NCBI RefSeq assembly: GCF_020524905.1
Contig: NZ_JAIVKI010000015.1
Location: 1-64,000 of the forward strand
Length of the DNA: 64,000 nt
Source: Microbulbifer variabilis
Lineage (GTDB): Bacteria > Pseudomonadota > Gammaproteobacteria > Pseudomonadales > Cellvibrionaceae
Direction: 5' to 3'
This document shows positions 47,110 through 55,723 of this stretch, in pieces. The position numbers and the translations under genes are program-made. Each line of letters starts with the position of its first letter. Position 1 is the first letter of the stretch. The notes beneath the pieces were generated by a model. That model had not been told where the DNA came from, made no database searches, and saw only the letters and a list, made by a program, of their open reading frames with translations.

Positions 47110-48918
47110 ATGAGTAGGGCAGGGGCACCTGTGAGAACCACGACATATATTGCACTTTCATTGCTTTTAACTTCCACAGTTCCAATTTCTGTCAACGCCC
47201 AGTGGGCTATTCCAGAAATAGGGCCTCCGGCTTATCCCGATACACTATGCAAACAGGTCAAGCCCCATTTCGACAAGCTATATAAAGCACCAGTTGATGA
47301 ATGCTTTAATGGCATTGGTCAACCCTATCCAGAGTTAGTGAACGGCGTCTGTTCGGCGGGAGAACCTAAACGCAACGGTACGCGGATTTGGGGAATGGCT
47401 GAATCTCCCCAATTTTTATACTGGGGAACCGGTAGTAATTTTCTCTGTACCGCACAAGCGTCTCCAACCGCCGTATTGACTCCGCTATTCGCCCCAACCC
47501 AGGGTTGGGTATGCGAGTTTGCCGATGGGATACTCGCTCAGGAAAACCCAAACCTTAAAAACCTTGGGGACTGGCGGGCACCCACTGCCTACCGCATGGA
47601 TACTTGCACACTTGAAGTCACAGAAGTTACTCCCACTTACGATCCGCTTCTACAGGACATCCTTGGATTACGCTCGGGTGGCTACGCGGGCGACGTGATT
47701 TTTCTTGCAGGGCCGGGTGGTATACAGGAGGGAATTGCCGGCGTGGGCAGTGGTAACAGCATTATCATGTTGGCTTGGCAGGCAAGTACCGGACGGTATT
47801 TGGGTTCAAAGAAATTTCCTGAATATTCGAATATCCGTGAGTTTCTCAACCATGAGGGCGTTTTATATACCGGTGTGCGATTGCAAGAGGATCTTGGCGG
47901 ATCAGGCCGGGTTCTGCGCTGGATGGGCGATCTCGATGATCCATTCAATTTTGAAGTCATCGGCACTATGGAAAGTACACCGGCAGACATGACGATACAC
48001 AACGGGCGTATATTTTCATCTACCTGGCCGAACGGTGATATTGAAACAGGAGAGGTGCAAGCCTACGCCGGGATAGTGATGAGTCCCCAAATACCTTCAG
48101 GTGGATTCCTGCCAGAAGATGTCGAAGAGTGGGAGGAAGTCTGGAATATTACCGAATACGAACCAGACCCTGTCAGCGCTCGGGCCTATGCCGGTGGAGA
48201 TATTACTTCATGGCGTGGGAATCTCTACTGGGGTACGATCAACTTTCCGTTCGGTGGATTCAGGAGCCATGTTCTCGCCTATGGTGAGACGTGGGATACT
48301 CCAATTGATAAGCTGGACACCATTAAGGCAACCCATAGAGCAACAACCGTATTCCGCGGGGACAACTTTGAAGGAGAAGGGCAGCCAAATGTTGAAGTTC
48401 TTTATGGGTATGAAACAGTTCAGGCTTGGGACCCGGATCTCAACAAGTTTGTGGAAACACAAACTTTGGCCGGGCCTCCAAAGCTAGGCGGAGCCGGATT
48501 GGGCTGGCTATTTAATGTATACACCTGGCGCCTGGGAGTGACTGGAGACAATCTGTATCTGGCTACACTGGACGTCAGCTCACTTATACCGAGTGTAATT
48601 GATCTTGCGGGTGAGCTTCCCGAGGAATTGCTGATGCTCCTTAAGGATGCGTTATCCAACCCAACAATCTCTGGTGCAAAACTCTATCGTTTTTTCTCTC
48701 CAGATCTACAGGCAATTCCTGCCACTATAAATGGTGTAGGTAATTCGGGCAATTTCGGTTTCCGTACGATGATCAACCACTCAACTTTTATGTGGTTGGG
48801 CACCGTAAACCCCTTCCATCTAAATCCCGAAGGGGGTTGGGAGTTGTATCGGTATGCACCGACCACATCGACTACACCGTTTCAGCAGAAAGGGGGGGGC
48901 GGGGCGAAGTCTGATTAA
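47110..48918 (+). CDS. Large secreted protein of unknown function
   Basis: 602 residues. The signal peptide (TYIALSLLLTSTVPISVNA, cleavage before QW) follows an N-terminus of about 10 residues. Four or more cysteines cluster in the first 130 residues (TLCKQV, DECFNG, GVCSAG, FLCTAQ, WVCEF). The rest has repeated beta-type segments with WGT, WRGNLYWGT, NLYLATLD and FMWLGTVNPF, consistent with a beta-propeller whose blades end in LYxGT-like motifs. It ends in a Gly-rich tail. No family is recognised and it has no operon partners. The ribosome-binding site before the ATG is weak. Confidence 0.8.
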   Translation: MSRAGAPVRTTTYIALSLLLTSTVPISVNAQWAIPEIGPPAYPDTLCKQVKPHFDKLYKAPVDECFNGIGQPYPELVNGVCSAGEPKRNGTRIWGMAESPQFLYWGTGSNFLCTAQASPTAVLTPLFAPTQGWVCEFADGILAQENPNLKNLGDWRAPTAYRMDTCTLEVTEVTPTYDPLLQDILGLRSGGYAGDVIFLAGPGGIQEGIAGVGSGNSIIMLAWQASTGRYLGSKKFPEYSNIREFLNHEGVLYTGVRLQEDLGGSGRVLRWMGDLDDPFNFEVIGTMESTPADMTIHNGRIFSSTWPNGDIETGEVQAYAGIVMSPQIPSGGFLPEDVEEWEEVWNITEYEPDPVSARAYAGGDITSWRGNLYWGTINFPFGGFRSHVLAYGETWDTPIDKLDTIKATHRATTVFRGDNFEGEGQPNVEVLYGYETVQAWDPDLNKFVETQTLAGPPKLGGAGLGWLFNVYTWRLGVTGDNLYLATLDVSSLIPSVIDLAGELPEELLMLLKDALSNPTISGAKLYRFFSPDLQAIPATINGVGNSGNFGFRTMINHSTFMWLGTVNPFHLNPEGGWELYRYAPTTSTTPFQQKGGGGAKSD

Positions 48919-48960
48919 CTCAATGTCTTCACTTTAGTCCAATTTGCAACCCATCAAGGG

Positions 48961-49150
48961 TTAAGGGTTTGGATTTAGCTTTTCCCTTTTACTGAGTCTA
49001 AAGTTTAAATGCTGAACCAGGGCGTCACGGAGATCTTGATCGACTATGGGTAGATACCGCGACTTACCTTTATGCTGCTTAACTTGCGGATAGAAATTTT
49101 CCAGATTAACTTTAGCTCCAGATTTGGCCAAGGCCTCAATTTGTCTAACA
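48961..49150 (-). pseudogene. Possible tyrosine-recombinase remnant
   Basis: A minus-strand frame without a start encodes VRQIEALAKSGAKVNL, HKGKSRYLPIVDQDLRDAL and VQHLNFRLSKREKLNP before a TAA at 48961-48963. The KGKSRYLPI...L...L pattern is like the strand pair and helix in the middle of phage-type integrase catalytic domains. The flanking catalytic Arg and Tyr boxes are not visible. A weak call, but the region is full of other mobile remnants. Confidence 0.3.
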
Positions 49151-49356
49151 ACGTTGTTTCCTTACAAAAATTAGATGAAGGGCAGGCTGTTTGTTAATCG
49201 TAGTAATTTATTGCTAGCGTAGGAAAGATGATGATCTAGGATAATACTTTGGAGGGGGCGCCTGGAGAAAGTCTTTAAATGGATTGTGTAATATAAGGAA
49301 TTTCTTAAAGCTTAGTCGACCGTTTTGAAGGTCAAAAGAAAAATTGGCATCATCAT

Positions 49357-49563
49357 TCATACAAAACTGTATGTAACATTTTGGCTTTCATCCATATAAT
49401 AAATCTTGGCTCTGTTGTATTGATCCCGATCGCAATCTCTATCTTTGTTTCGCTCTAACATATATATTGCTAGTTGATAGATATCTATAAAGGAAAGCTC
49501 CAAACTACTCTTATATGCCCATGTCGAAAATAAATCACTAACCTTATAATAAGGCATAGTCAT
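49357..49563 (-). CDS. Possible small protein, unproven
   Basis: A 68-residue open frame starting MTMPYYKVSDLFSTW and continuing SLELSFIDIYQLAIYMLERNK, with an acidic and aromatic character. No ribosome-binding site was seen and no family is recognised. It is divergent from the acyltransferase gene. Listed because it is the only plausible content of the 49.15-49.62 kb gap. Confidence 0.2.
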   Translation of the reverse strand: MTMPYYKVSDLFSTWAYKSSLELSFIDIYQLAIYMLERNKDRDCDRDQYNRAKIYYMDESQNVTYSFV

Positions 49564-49620
49564 TGTTGTTAGTCTAAATGTTATTGTAAATTGAACAAGG
49601 CAGCATTTGGAAGAATTCTC

Positions 49621-50640
49621 ATGGAGCGATGTAGAGCTATAGATAATGCAAAACTGTTGATGATTTTTCTGGTCGTATTCGGCCATTTTATCGAGCCTCT
49701 TATTGAATATAACCCGATCATAAAAGCGCTGTACTTGAGCATCTACTCTGTTCATATGCCGGTGTTTATTATATTGTCAGGAATGCTTTCCAAGAATGAC
49801 CTAAGTGAAAGTCGTATTGATAAACTGGTGGTAGGTATATTAATTCCGTTCATGGCTTTTGAAGTCATCTATGAGGGCACTTACTTTGCTGTGAAAGGGG
49901 AGGCCAGTCAGTTCGCCGTGGGCTTTAAGCCCTATTGGATTTTGTGGTATCTGTTTAGCCTATTTTTATGGCGAATGCTGTTGCCGACTATGTTGAGTTT
50001 TCGTTACCCAATCACTTTAAGTGTTGTTATATCGGTAGTCGCAGGTTATGTCAATTCAGTCGGGTATTTTTTGGATATAGGTAGAACCTTATACTTTTTT
50101 CCATTTTTTTTAATAGGCTATAAACTAACGCCCGTGTTTTTCTCAAATACACCACTGGCCCGCGTTCCAAAAGTATTGCTTATAAGTATTGTTGTATTAA
50201 ATGTTGTGCTTTTTTGGTTGATTCACGGCATGTCAGAACAATGGTTATACGGCAGTGTTTCCTATAAGGGAATGGATATGCAGGCTTGGTATACGGGTCT
50301 AGTGCGCCTGGGATTCTACAGCGTTTCTATAGTAACTTGTTTGGCAACTTTGATGATTATACCTAATACTGAGTACAAAATATCAGATTATGGGAAAAAC
50401 TCTTTGTATGTGTACGTCTGGCACGGTCTTATTGTTGAATTATTTATTGAATCTGACACGATTATCGAACTTTATAAAGTGCTTTCAATGCCTGTTGCTC
50501 TGGGTTTATTGTTTGCCGCTACGCTGATCATAACAATGTTATTGTCAGCCAACGCTGTTGCAAATTTTACGAAACGATTTGTTTTTGCTCCAACGGAGCG
50601 CATTCTGCTTAGAAAAAATAGAGTCGAACAGGGTATTTGA
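49621..50640 (+). CDS. Acyltransferase-3 family membrane protein
   Basis: About 339 residues from the ATG at 49621, which has GGAAGAA about 7 bases upstream. An in-frame TTG at 49591 would add 10 residues. About ten membrane helices; the N-terminus AIDNAKLLMIFLVVFGHF with its conserved histidine and VHMPVFIILSGML fit the acyltransferase-3 (OafA/NolL-like) family, which acylates sugars or other surface molecules. The C-terminal YVYVWHGLIVELF block also fits. No glycan genes are adjacent. Confidence 0.88.
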   Translation: MERCRAIDNAKLLMIFLVVFGHFIEPLIEYNPIIKALYLSIYSVHMPVFIILSGMLSKNDLSESRIDKLVVGILIPFMAFEVIYEGTYFAVKGEASQFAVGFKPYWILWYLFSLFLWRMLLPTMLSFRYPITLSVVISVVAGYVNSVGYFLDIGRTLYFFPFFLIGYKLTPVFFSNTPLARVPKVLLISIVVLNVVLFWLIHGMSEQWLYGSVSYKGMDMQAWYTGLVRLGFYSVSIVTCLATLMIIPNTEYKISDYGKNSLYVYVWHGLIVELFIESDTIIELYKVLSMPVALGLLFAATLIITMLLSANAVANFTKRFVFAPTERILLRKNRVEQGI

Positions 50641-50737
50641 TAGACCTAAAGCAAAAAAGCCGATTTGCAGAGTAGCATGATTGACGGAACTGGTTGATCG
50701 GGAATCTAATGAGGTAAAAGACTCAAAGGGCCACTGA

Positions 50738-50929
50738 TATAAAATAACCCGCACAGGGTTCCATGTCTTCAGCTTGATTCGCACTGCCAAGCTCCACGGC
50801 CTTGACGCCTACAGGTATTATGTGGAGATGCTTGAACAGATTCCTCACTGACATTCCTGTGAGAATTATGAGGTACTGCTACCCTGGAGTATCCAACTTG
50901 TAAAGATTGGGCTAGCAGTAGTCGCGTAA
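50738..50929 (+). mobile_element. IS66-family transposase remnant with in-frame stop
   Basis: The frame encodes FHVFSLIRTAKLHGLDAYRY and VEMLEQIPH, then TGA (50849-50851), then in the same frame HSCENYEVLLPWSIQ. This is the C-terminal tail of IS66 TnpC transposases (SLI-TAK-NG-, then a YE-LLPW end). Everything upstream of about 50738 is lost. The remaining bases to 51181 hold nothing recognised apart from the promoter region of the next gene. Confidence 0.72.
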
Positions 50930-51181
50930 TGTAGGGACGTTGCCAGCAAGAAGGTTGGCGCAGGCTGACCACACCATATTTATCGATTGACAACACTCCT
51001 TCCTTTTTGGGCTTTTCTGGCTGGCTATTCAACGATCGAACTTGAATGCCTCGAGTAGAGTCCTCACCTTTGGCTTAGTAAAATCGCTTACAAATAGAAA
51101 CGAGCTAAATTATAAAAAACAAACGCAGCAAATCGATCAATATGAACATACAAACAGGGATATCATTAGGTTAACTTATAT

Positions 51182-52888
51182 ATGAGCTACTCTACAACAC
51201 ATCCAATATACAATGGCGCTAACGCCATAATTGATCAATTAGATGCTAACAAGGTAGATTGTATTTTTGCCTCGCCCATCGCCATTATGGCACCAATATG
51301 GGAAGTATTCGCTGCTAGAGAAAATGAAATAAACATACGCTATTTTCGTTGTCGTCATGAACTATTGGCTGTCAGCCTCGCCTATGGATACTTTAAAGTT
51401 AAGGGAAAAGCGCAGGCTGTTTTTCTCCCTTCCAGTCTGGGAGTATTAAACGGCTCTATGGCACTAAGGTCCTCATTACAAGAACGAATCCCGATGCTTA
51501 TTATATCACCTGATTCATTAACTTATGGTGAGGATGCTACAACCGATCCAGGTCCAGAATGGCCCTCTTTACTTGTTGATTTTGCAGGCCCAGCAATAGA
51601 GGGAGAAAGGGTCGTCAAATGGTCAAAAAAAGCGATAACATCTTCTGATCTAGTGCAAGAGCTTAATCGGGCCCAATTTATTGCAAATGCTGTCCCTCGA
51701 GGACCCGTTTTACTTGAAGTATCTTTCGATTTATTACTACATGAAGCACCTAAGCCTCTGCCTCCCATTCTGGCTTCAAGTCCGGTAGTGGCTACAAAAA
51801 ACCAAATAGAAGAAATAACAAACCTGTTAGCAAGTGCATCATTACCTATTATTATCACAGAATATGGCGGACGAACAAAAGCTGAAAAAGAACAACTAAT
51901 TCATATCGCTGAAACCCTTGCAGCTCCAGTTTTTGAGTTCATGATGCCCGCGTATCATAACTTCCCCAGATCTCACCCGTTGTATGGGTTTGAAATTACA
52001 AGTGAAATCCTCGATAAAGCTGATGTCATTCTACTCATTGGCTGCAATGCCCCTTGGCATCCTCCCCACCGAGCATTAAAACCTGATTGCACTGTCATCC
52101 ATCTTGAAGAGGATCCATTAAGACCACGTGCGCCCTACTGGGGTTACAAAACAACCCACACTATTGCAGGTGACCGCTTTCTCAATATGAAGCAAATATC
52201 AGCCTCACTAGAAAACAAAAAAATTGATAACAAAAAACGTGCTAATGATTGGTCACGCTATTCAAACTCAATACGGGAAAAAAACCGTAAAGATGCACAA
52301 GAAGTGTTGCAAGCAACGAAACAAGGTATTCCCGCTTCAGAATTGTTTCGAGTTTTACATGATACTTTACCCGAGAAATGTGCTTTCATCGATGAGATTG
52401 TTTCTCAGGTTCCCCACATGTTGAATCATTTGTACAGCGCTAAATTATTTCAACAATTTAGAGGCTGGTGTGGCGCATTAGGAACCGGACTGGGCACAGC
52501 ACTAGGGGTAAAACTTGCCAGCCCTGACAGGCTCGTCGTTTGCATTATTGGCGATGGCGCTTGGCACTATAATCCTATTCCGGCTGCGCTGGGCTTCTCT
52601 CAGGAATATGGATTACCAATATTCATCGTCTTATGTAACAACAACCAGTACTTATCAGCAACTTGGAATATACAAAAATATTTTCCAAATGGCGCAGCAG
52701 TTAAAAACGACCACTTTGTTGGCAACCTTATACAACCTGCACCTGATTATTGTAAAATGGTCGAGTCTTACGGTGGGCAAGGCCTACGAGTAAAAGAGAT
52801 AAGCGAATTAAAACAGGCCATTAACAAAGGATTGCAAAGCATTCAAACCGGGAAAACATTTATACTCGATATTAAAGTTACGTCATAA
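51182..52888 (+). CDS. Thiamine-diphosphate-dependent enzyme (decarboxylase/acetolactate synthase-like)
   Basis: 568 residues, typical for this superfamily. The N-terminal Pyr domain has FRCRHELLAVSLAYGY, with the conserved glutamate in RHE. The central domain includes LPIIITEYGGR and DVILLIGCNAPWHPP. The C-terminal PP domain has the metal/ThDP motif GDGAWHYNPIPAAL ... VLCNN. The relation is to benzoylformate decarboxylase and acetolactate synthase-like enzymes; the exact substrate cannot be fixed. It has no small regulatory subunit neighbour, arguing against ilv biosynthesis. Isolated between mobile remnants, it may have been acquired. Confidence 0.88.
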   Translation: MSYSTTHPIYNGANAIIDQLDANKVDCIFASPIAIMAPIWEVFAARENEINIRYFRCRHELLAVSLAYGYFKVKGKAQAVFLPSSLGVLNGSMALRSSLQERIPMLIISPDSLTYGEDATTDPGPEWPSLLVDFAGPAIEGERVVKWSKKAITSSDLVQELNRAQFIANAVPRGPVLLEVSFDLLLHEAPKPLPPILASSPVVATKNQIEEITNLLASASLPIIITEYGGRTKAEKEQLIHIAETLAAPVFEFMMPAYHNFPRSHPLYGFEITSEILDKADVILLIGCNAPWHPPHRALKPDCTVIHLEEDPLRPRAPYWGYKTTHTIAGDRFLNMKQISASLENKKIDNKKRANDWSRYSNSIREKNRKDAQEVLQATKQGIPASELFRVLHDTLPEKCAFIDEIVSQVPHMLNHLYSAKLFQQFRGWCGALGTGLGTALGVKLASPDRLVVCIIGDGAWHYNPIPAALGFSQEYGLPIFIVLCNNNQYLSATWNIQKYFPNGAAVKNDHFVGNLIQPAPDYCKMVESYGGQGLRVKEISELKQAINKGLQSIQTGKTFILDIKVTS

Positions 52889-52995
52889 ACTAGAGAACCT
52901 GTATCAACCCAGACTTGGAGATGTGTTTAATTCATAGTTGATCCAATCAATGTGTTTCTAAATAGCCTGGTCACGCGCTTTATTCTCTCGATGGT

Positions 52996-53841
52996 GGGCT
53001 GGTCCAGCTCTGCAGGGAGGGCGAACGGTTATCACCAATATCAAAAAACTTCGATAGCATCGACCCTATATGCGTTGCCCTCGGCGTTTATATTCCCCAG
53101 GACCCAGAGTTTTTGTACATCGAAACCCAAGGGAACGATGAGGCTAAGCAATACCTTGCCCGTTGGTTCCACTGGGCACCGTTCGGCGCCCCCCTGGTTC
53201 TGGATGAGTGCCTAACCATCTACAGGGAAGGGCGGGGTGGCTTCGACCGAACTCTGTTACCATCCACCCAGGCAACAATGTAGAGCCTGTTACCTGGACC
53301 GATTCCGACGTCGATTGAACGCCCAAGCACTCTATGGGAAGCCTTCGAGCGGCACCACCACTTTAACTGGGATGTGTTCTTGGTATCGCCCAACACATAC
53401 TCACGATTTCTCTATGCGAAATCCTTTTTTTTGGAGCTTCTATGGTCGATTATCTCGAAGATCGCGACAAGAGTAGGGCGCCTACTTCGACTCCTGTGGC
53501 GAGCAGTGATCAGGCGCATACTCCCGTTCCTTGCTAGTGATGGTCATCGCAATGTTCCTGGTTCTGGAGCTCTTGTTCACAATGGTGCAATCGTCCGTTT
53601 AGCCCATCAGCTTCAGTTCGAATTAACCCGCATCACTGGGCACACAACAAAGGACGATCTCTCTGATTATCTCTTTGAGGCCACCGATGGCGATGACGAT
53701 TACACCGTAACGTCGCAGGAGCTAAGCCAGCTTGGCTTTACCGTTGAGCCCATCAATCCTTGTATGGTTCGCATCATCGTCGGCATTGAATCTCTACAGA
53801 TCCCTTTGCATACTCGCCACAGCTGCAACAGCGTCTCGTGA
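52996..53841 (+). pseudogene. Frameshifted Zot-like (filamentous phage) gene remnant
   Basis: Pieces in different plus frames line up like one Zot-domain protein. From 52996: FDSIDPICVALGVYIP, YLARWFHWAPFGAPLVLDE, CLTIYREGRGGFDRTLL. After a frameshift, from about 53329: LWEAFERHHHFNWDVFLVSPN. Further on, in another frame: DYTVTSQELSQLGFTVEPI and NPCMVRIIVG. The VLDE Walker-B-like block followed by a HRH-like FNWDVFL stretch and a late GF-V...C segment is the layout of inovirus Zot/gpI-type assembly ATPases. The Walker A end is missing and at least two frameshifts are present. No other inovirus genes were found. Confidence 0.5.
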
Positions 53842-53952
53842 AGCTAAGCCGCTCCGCGACTTCCTTGCCAGCATTAACAGAGGGGATCTGCCGGAATTAG
53901 CTAACGATCTTCCACATTTGGGCTTAACTCATTGATATTAATGAATTAACTA

Positions 53953-54497
53953 CTAAGGCTCGCTATGTTCTGCAGTATTTTCAGGGTGCTGTAAATGCTG
54001 AGTAAGGGCTGATAGGGCAGGAGATTTTTGTTGGCGATTTGGGTAATAGATTTGATAATCGAGGAATTCCGGACAGTAGGCTTCCAGGCAGGTTTCCAGT
54101 GAGCCAGCAGTCAGGTGATCGGCAATGTGCTGTTCGAAGGTGTAGATTAGTCCCAATCCCTCCATTGCAGCCTGAATTAATACTGGTGCATCGTTAACGA
54201 ATAGGCGGCCTTTTACAACGAGTTCTACCGTGTGTGATGGTTGCTGGAAAACCCAACGAAAGTTGTCACCGTGGCTCGCTGTGCAGATATTAATACAGTC
54301 GTGATCCAGAAGTTCTTCCAGGTTTTTTGGGCGGCCATGGTGGGCGAAGTATTTGGGTGAGCCAGCTATTGCCACGCGGAGGGGGGCGCTTAGTGGTATT
54401 GCCCCATATCTTTTTCCAGGTGAGTGCCGAAGCGTATACCTGCATCAAACCCTTCTTTAATAATGTCGACAAATCGATCACTGATATCTACTTTATT
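53953..54497 (-). pseudogene. Broken LysR-family regulator gene
   Basis: On the minus strand DISDRFVDIIKEGFDAGIRFG and EKDMGQYH reach a stop. After a frameshift near 54385 the sequence continues VAIAGSPKYFAHHGRPKN, LLDHDCINI and GLGLIYTFEQH. These are consecutive parts of a LysR effector-binding domain. The N-terminal helix-turn-helix half is absent: homology ends near 54497, about 50 bases before a resolvase fragment. The gene is therefore both frameshifted and truncated. Confidence 0.8.
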
Positions 54498-54545
54498 GCA
54501 TGATACCACAAAAATTATAAGTTATATATTTACTTTAATAATTGA

Positions 54546-54749
54546 ATGGCGCGCACCCAGGCTGGCCTACAGGCGGCACGCGCACGTGGACGAAAAGGCG
54601 GCAGGCCCAAGTCACTCAACAAAGACAAGCAGGCTTTGGCTGTGAAGCTGTACGATGAGAAGAAACACACGGTAGATCAGATCTGCGAAATGATGGGAAT
54701 TTCAAAGCCCACCCTCTACAAGTACATTGAAGCCACCAAAGGCCGATAG
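54546..54749 (+). mobile_element. Serine resolvase/invertase C-terminal fragment
   Basis: 67 residues encoding RTQAGLQAARARGRKGGRPK and then QICEMMGISKPTLYKYIEA, the linker helix and HTH_7 DNA-binding end of Tn3-type resolvases and DNA invertases. The N-terminal catalytic domain with the active serine is missing. It probably marks the edge of a decayed transposon. Confidence 0.82.
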
Positions 54750-54810
54750 CGAGTGGAAGAACTCTAGAAAATGACGAGTAATTATCATGTGAATTAATTG
54801 CAAAGAGAAA

Positions 54811-55572
54811 ATGCCAGAGGATATGAAGGTCGTCATTGCCTTGTATCTTGGGCACTGGCCCGGACGTGGCAACAGCGGCATTGCCGATGTTTACGCAGTG
54901 GATGGCAAATGGTTCAACCTACCAGAAGGTATTGCCATCGTTGGGTGGATGCCGATACCGGATACTGAGCATTTGCCAATCGCAGAGCACTATGCCGACT
55001 CCACTGTCGAATCCAGGTTACGAACTTTCATCCAGGATAATATTTACATAATCCCCGATGTAATCCGAAATATTCAGATCATTGCTGAATTCAAAAGAGC
55101 AACTTTCAACCTCCTTAAGATCGTCTTCTATCGCTGGATCAGCCGATTCAACTGGCGGCCTCGCCTGGAGCGAAAAGGCAAACCTTATCGCAAGCACATG
55201 GGCTCCGAAGCGGGAGTGAATCTCATTCCAGGTCGTATCGATATTGACGAGCGCCCAGCGATTGTTGATGAAATCACCGAGCTTGGGCACTGGGAAGGTG
55301 ACACAGTTTACGGGCAAGTTGGATACCTAGTGACATTGGTGGAGCGAGCCTCCAAACTGCTACTTGCCCGCAGGGTGCCAAACAAAAATAAGCGAATAAT
55401 AAGCCGGGTGATCAAACGGACGCTGAAGCCATATCAGGCAGTGTGTAAAACCATAACCTTCGATAACGGAGGCGAATTTGCGGACCGCCAGTCGATCGCG
55501 CGGAAACTAGATTGCAATATTTATTTTGCCAAGCCGTACCATTCCTGGGAGCGCGGATTCCACTCATATTAA
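54811..55572 (+). mobile_element. IS30-family transposase remnant (chimeric open frame)
   Basis: From about 55180 the frame encodes LIPGRIDIDERPAIVDE, LGHWEGDTVYG, VTLVERASKLLL, TITFDNGGEFA and YFAKPYHSWERGF, the DDE core of IS30 transposases. The two catalytic Asp residues (in EGDTV and FDNG) and the E-containing helix (YHSWERG) are present. The normal C-terminal tail is cut off, and the N-terminal HTH region is replaced by an unrelated stretch (residues 1-95; VDGKWFNLPEGIAIVGWMP). A chimera, not an intact element. Confidence 0.82.
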
Positions 55573-55581
55573 ATTTTTATT

Positions 55582-55605
55582 ACACATAATACACATAATA
55601 CACAT
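55582..55605 (+). repeat. Short tandem repeat upstream of the Rhs gene
   Basis: ACACATAAT occurs twice in a row (55582-55590, 55591-55599) followed by the partial copy ACACAT. It lies in an A/T-rich stretch about 120 bases before the giant gene, where its promoter should be. Confidence 0.7.
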
Positions 55606-55723
55606 GTTCCATCTAGTTGTTTAAATTATAATTTTGTTGTTTATCTCCCTAGTCTGTGTATTATTGATGAAAAGTTTAATTTGATTTTTGACTTATTTAG
55701 TTGATTGCAAGGGAGTGCAGTAG

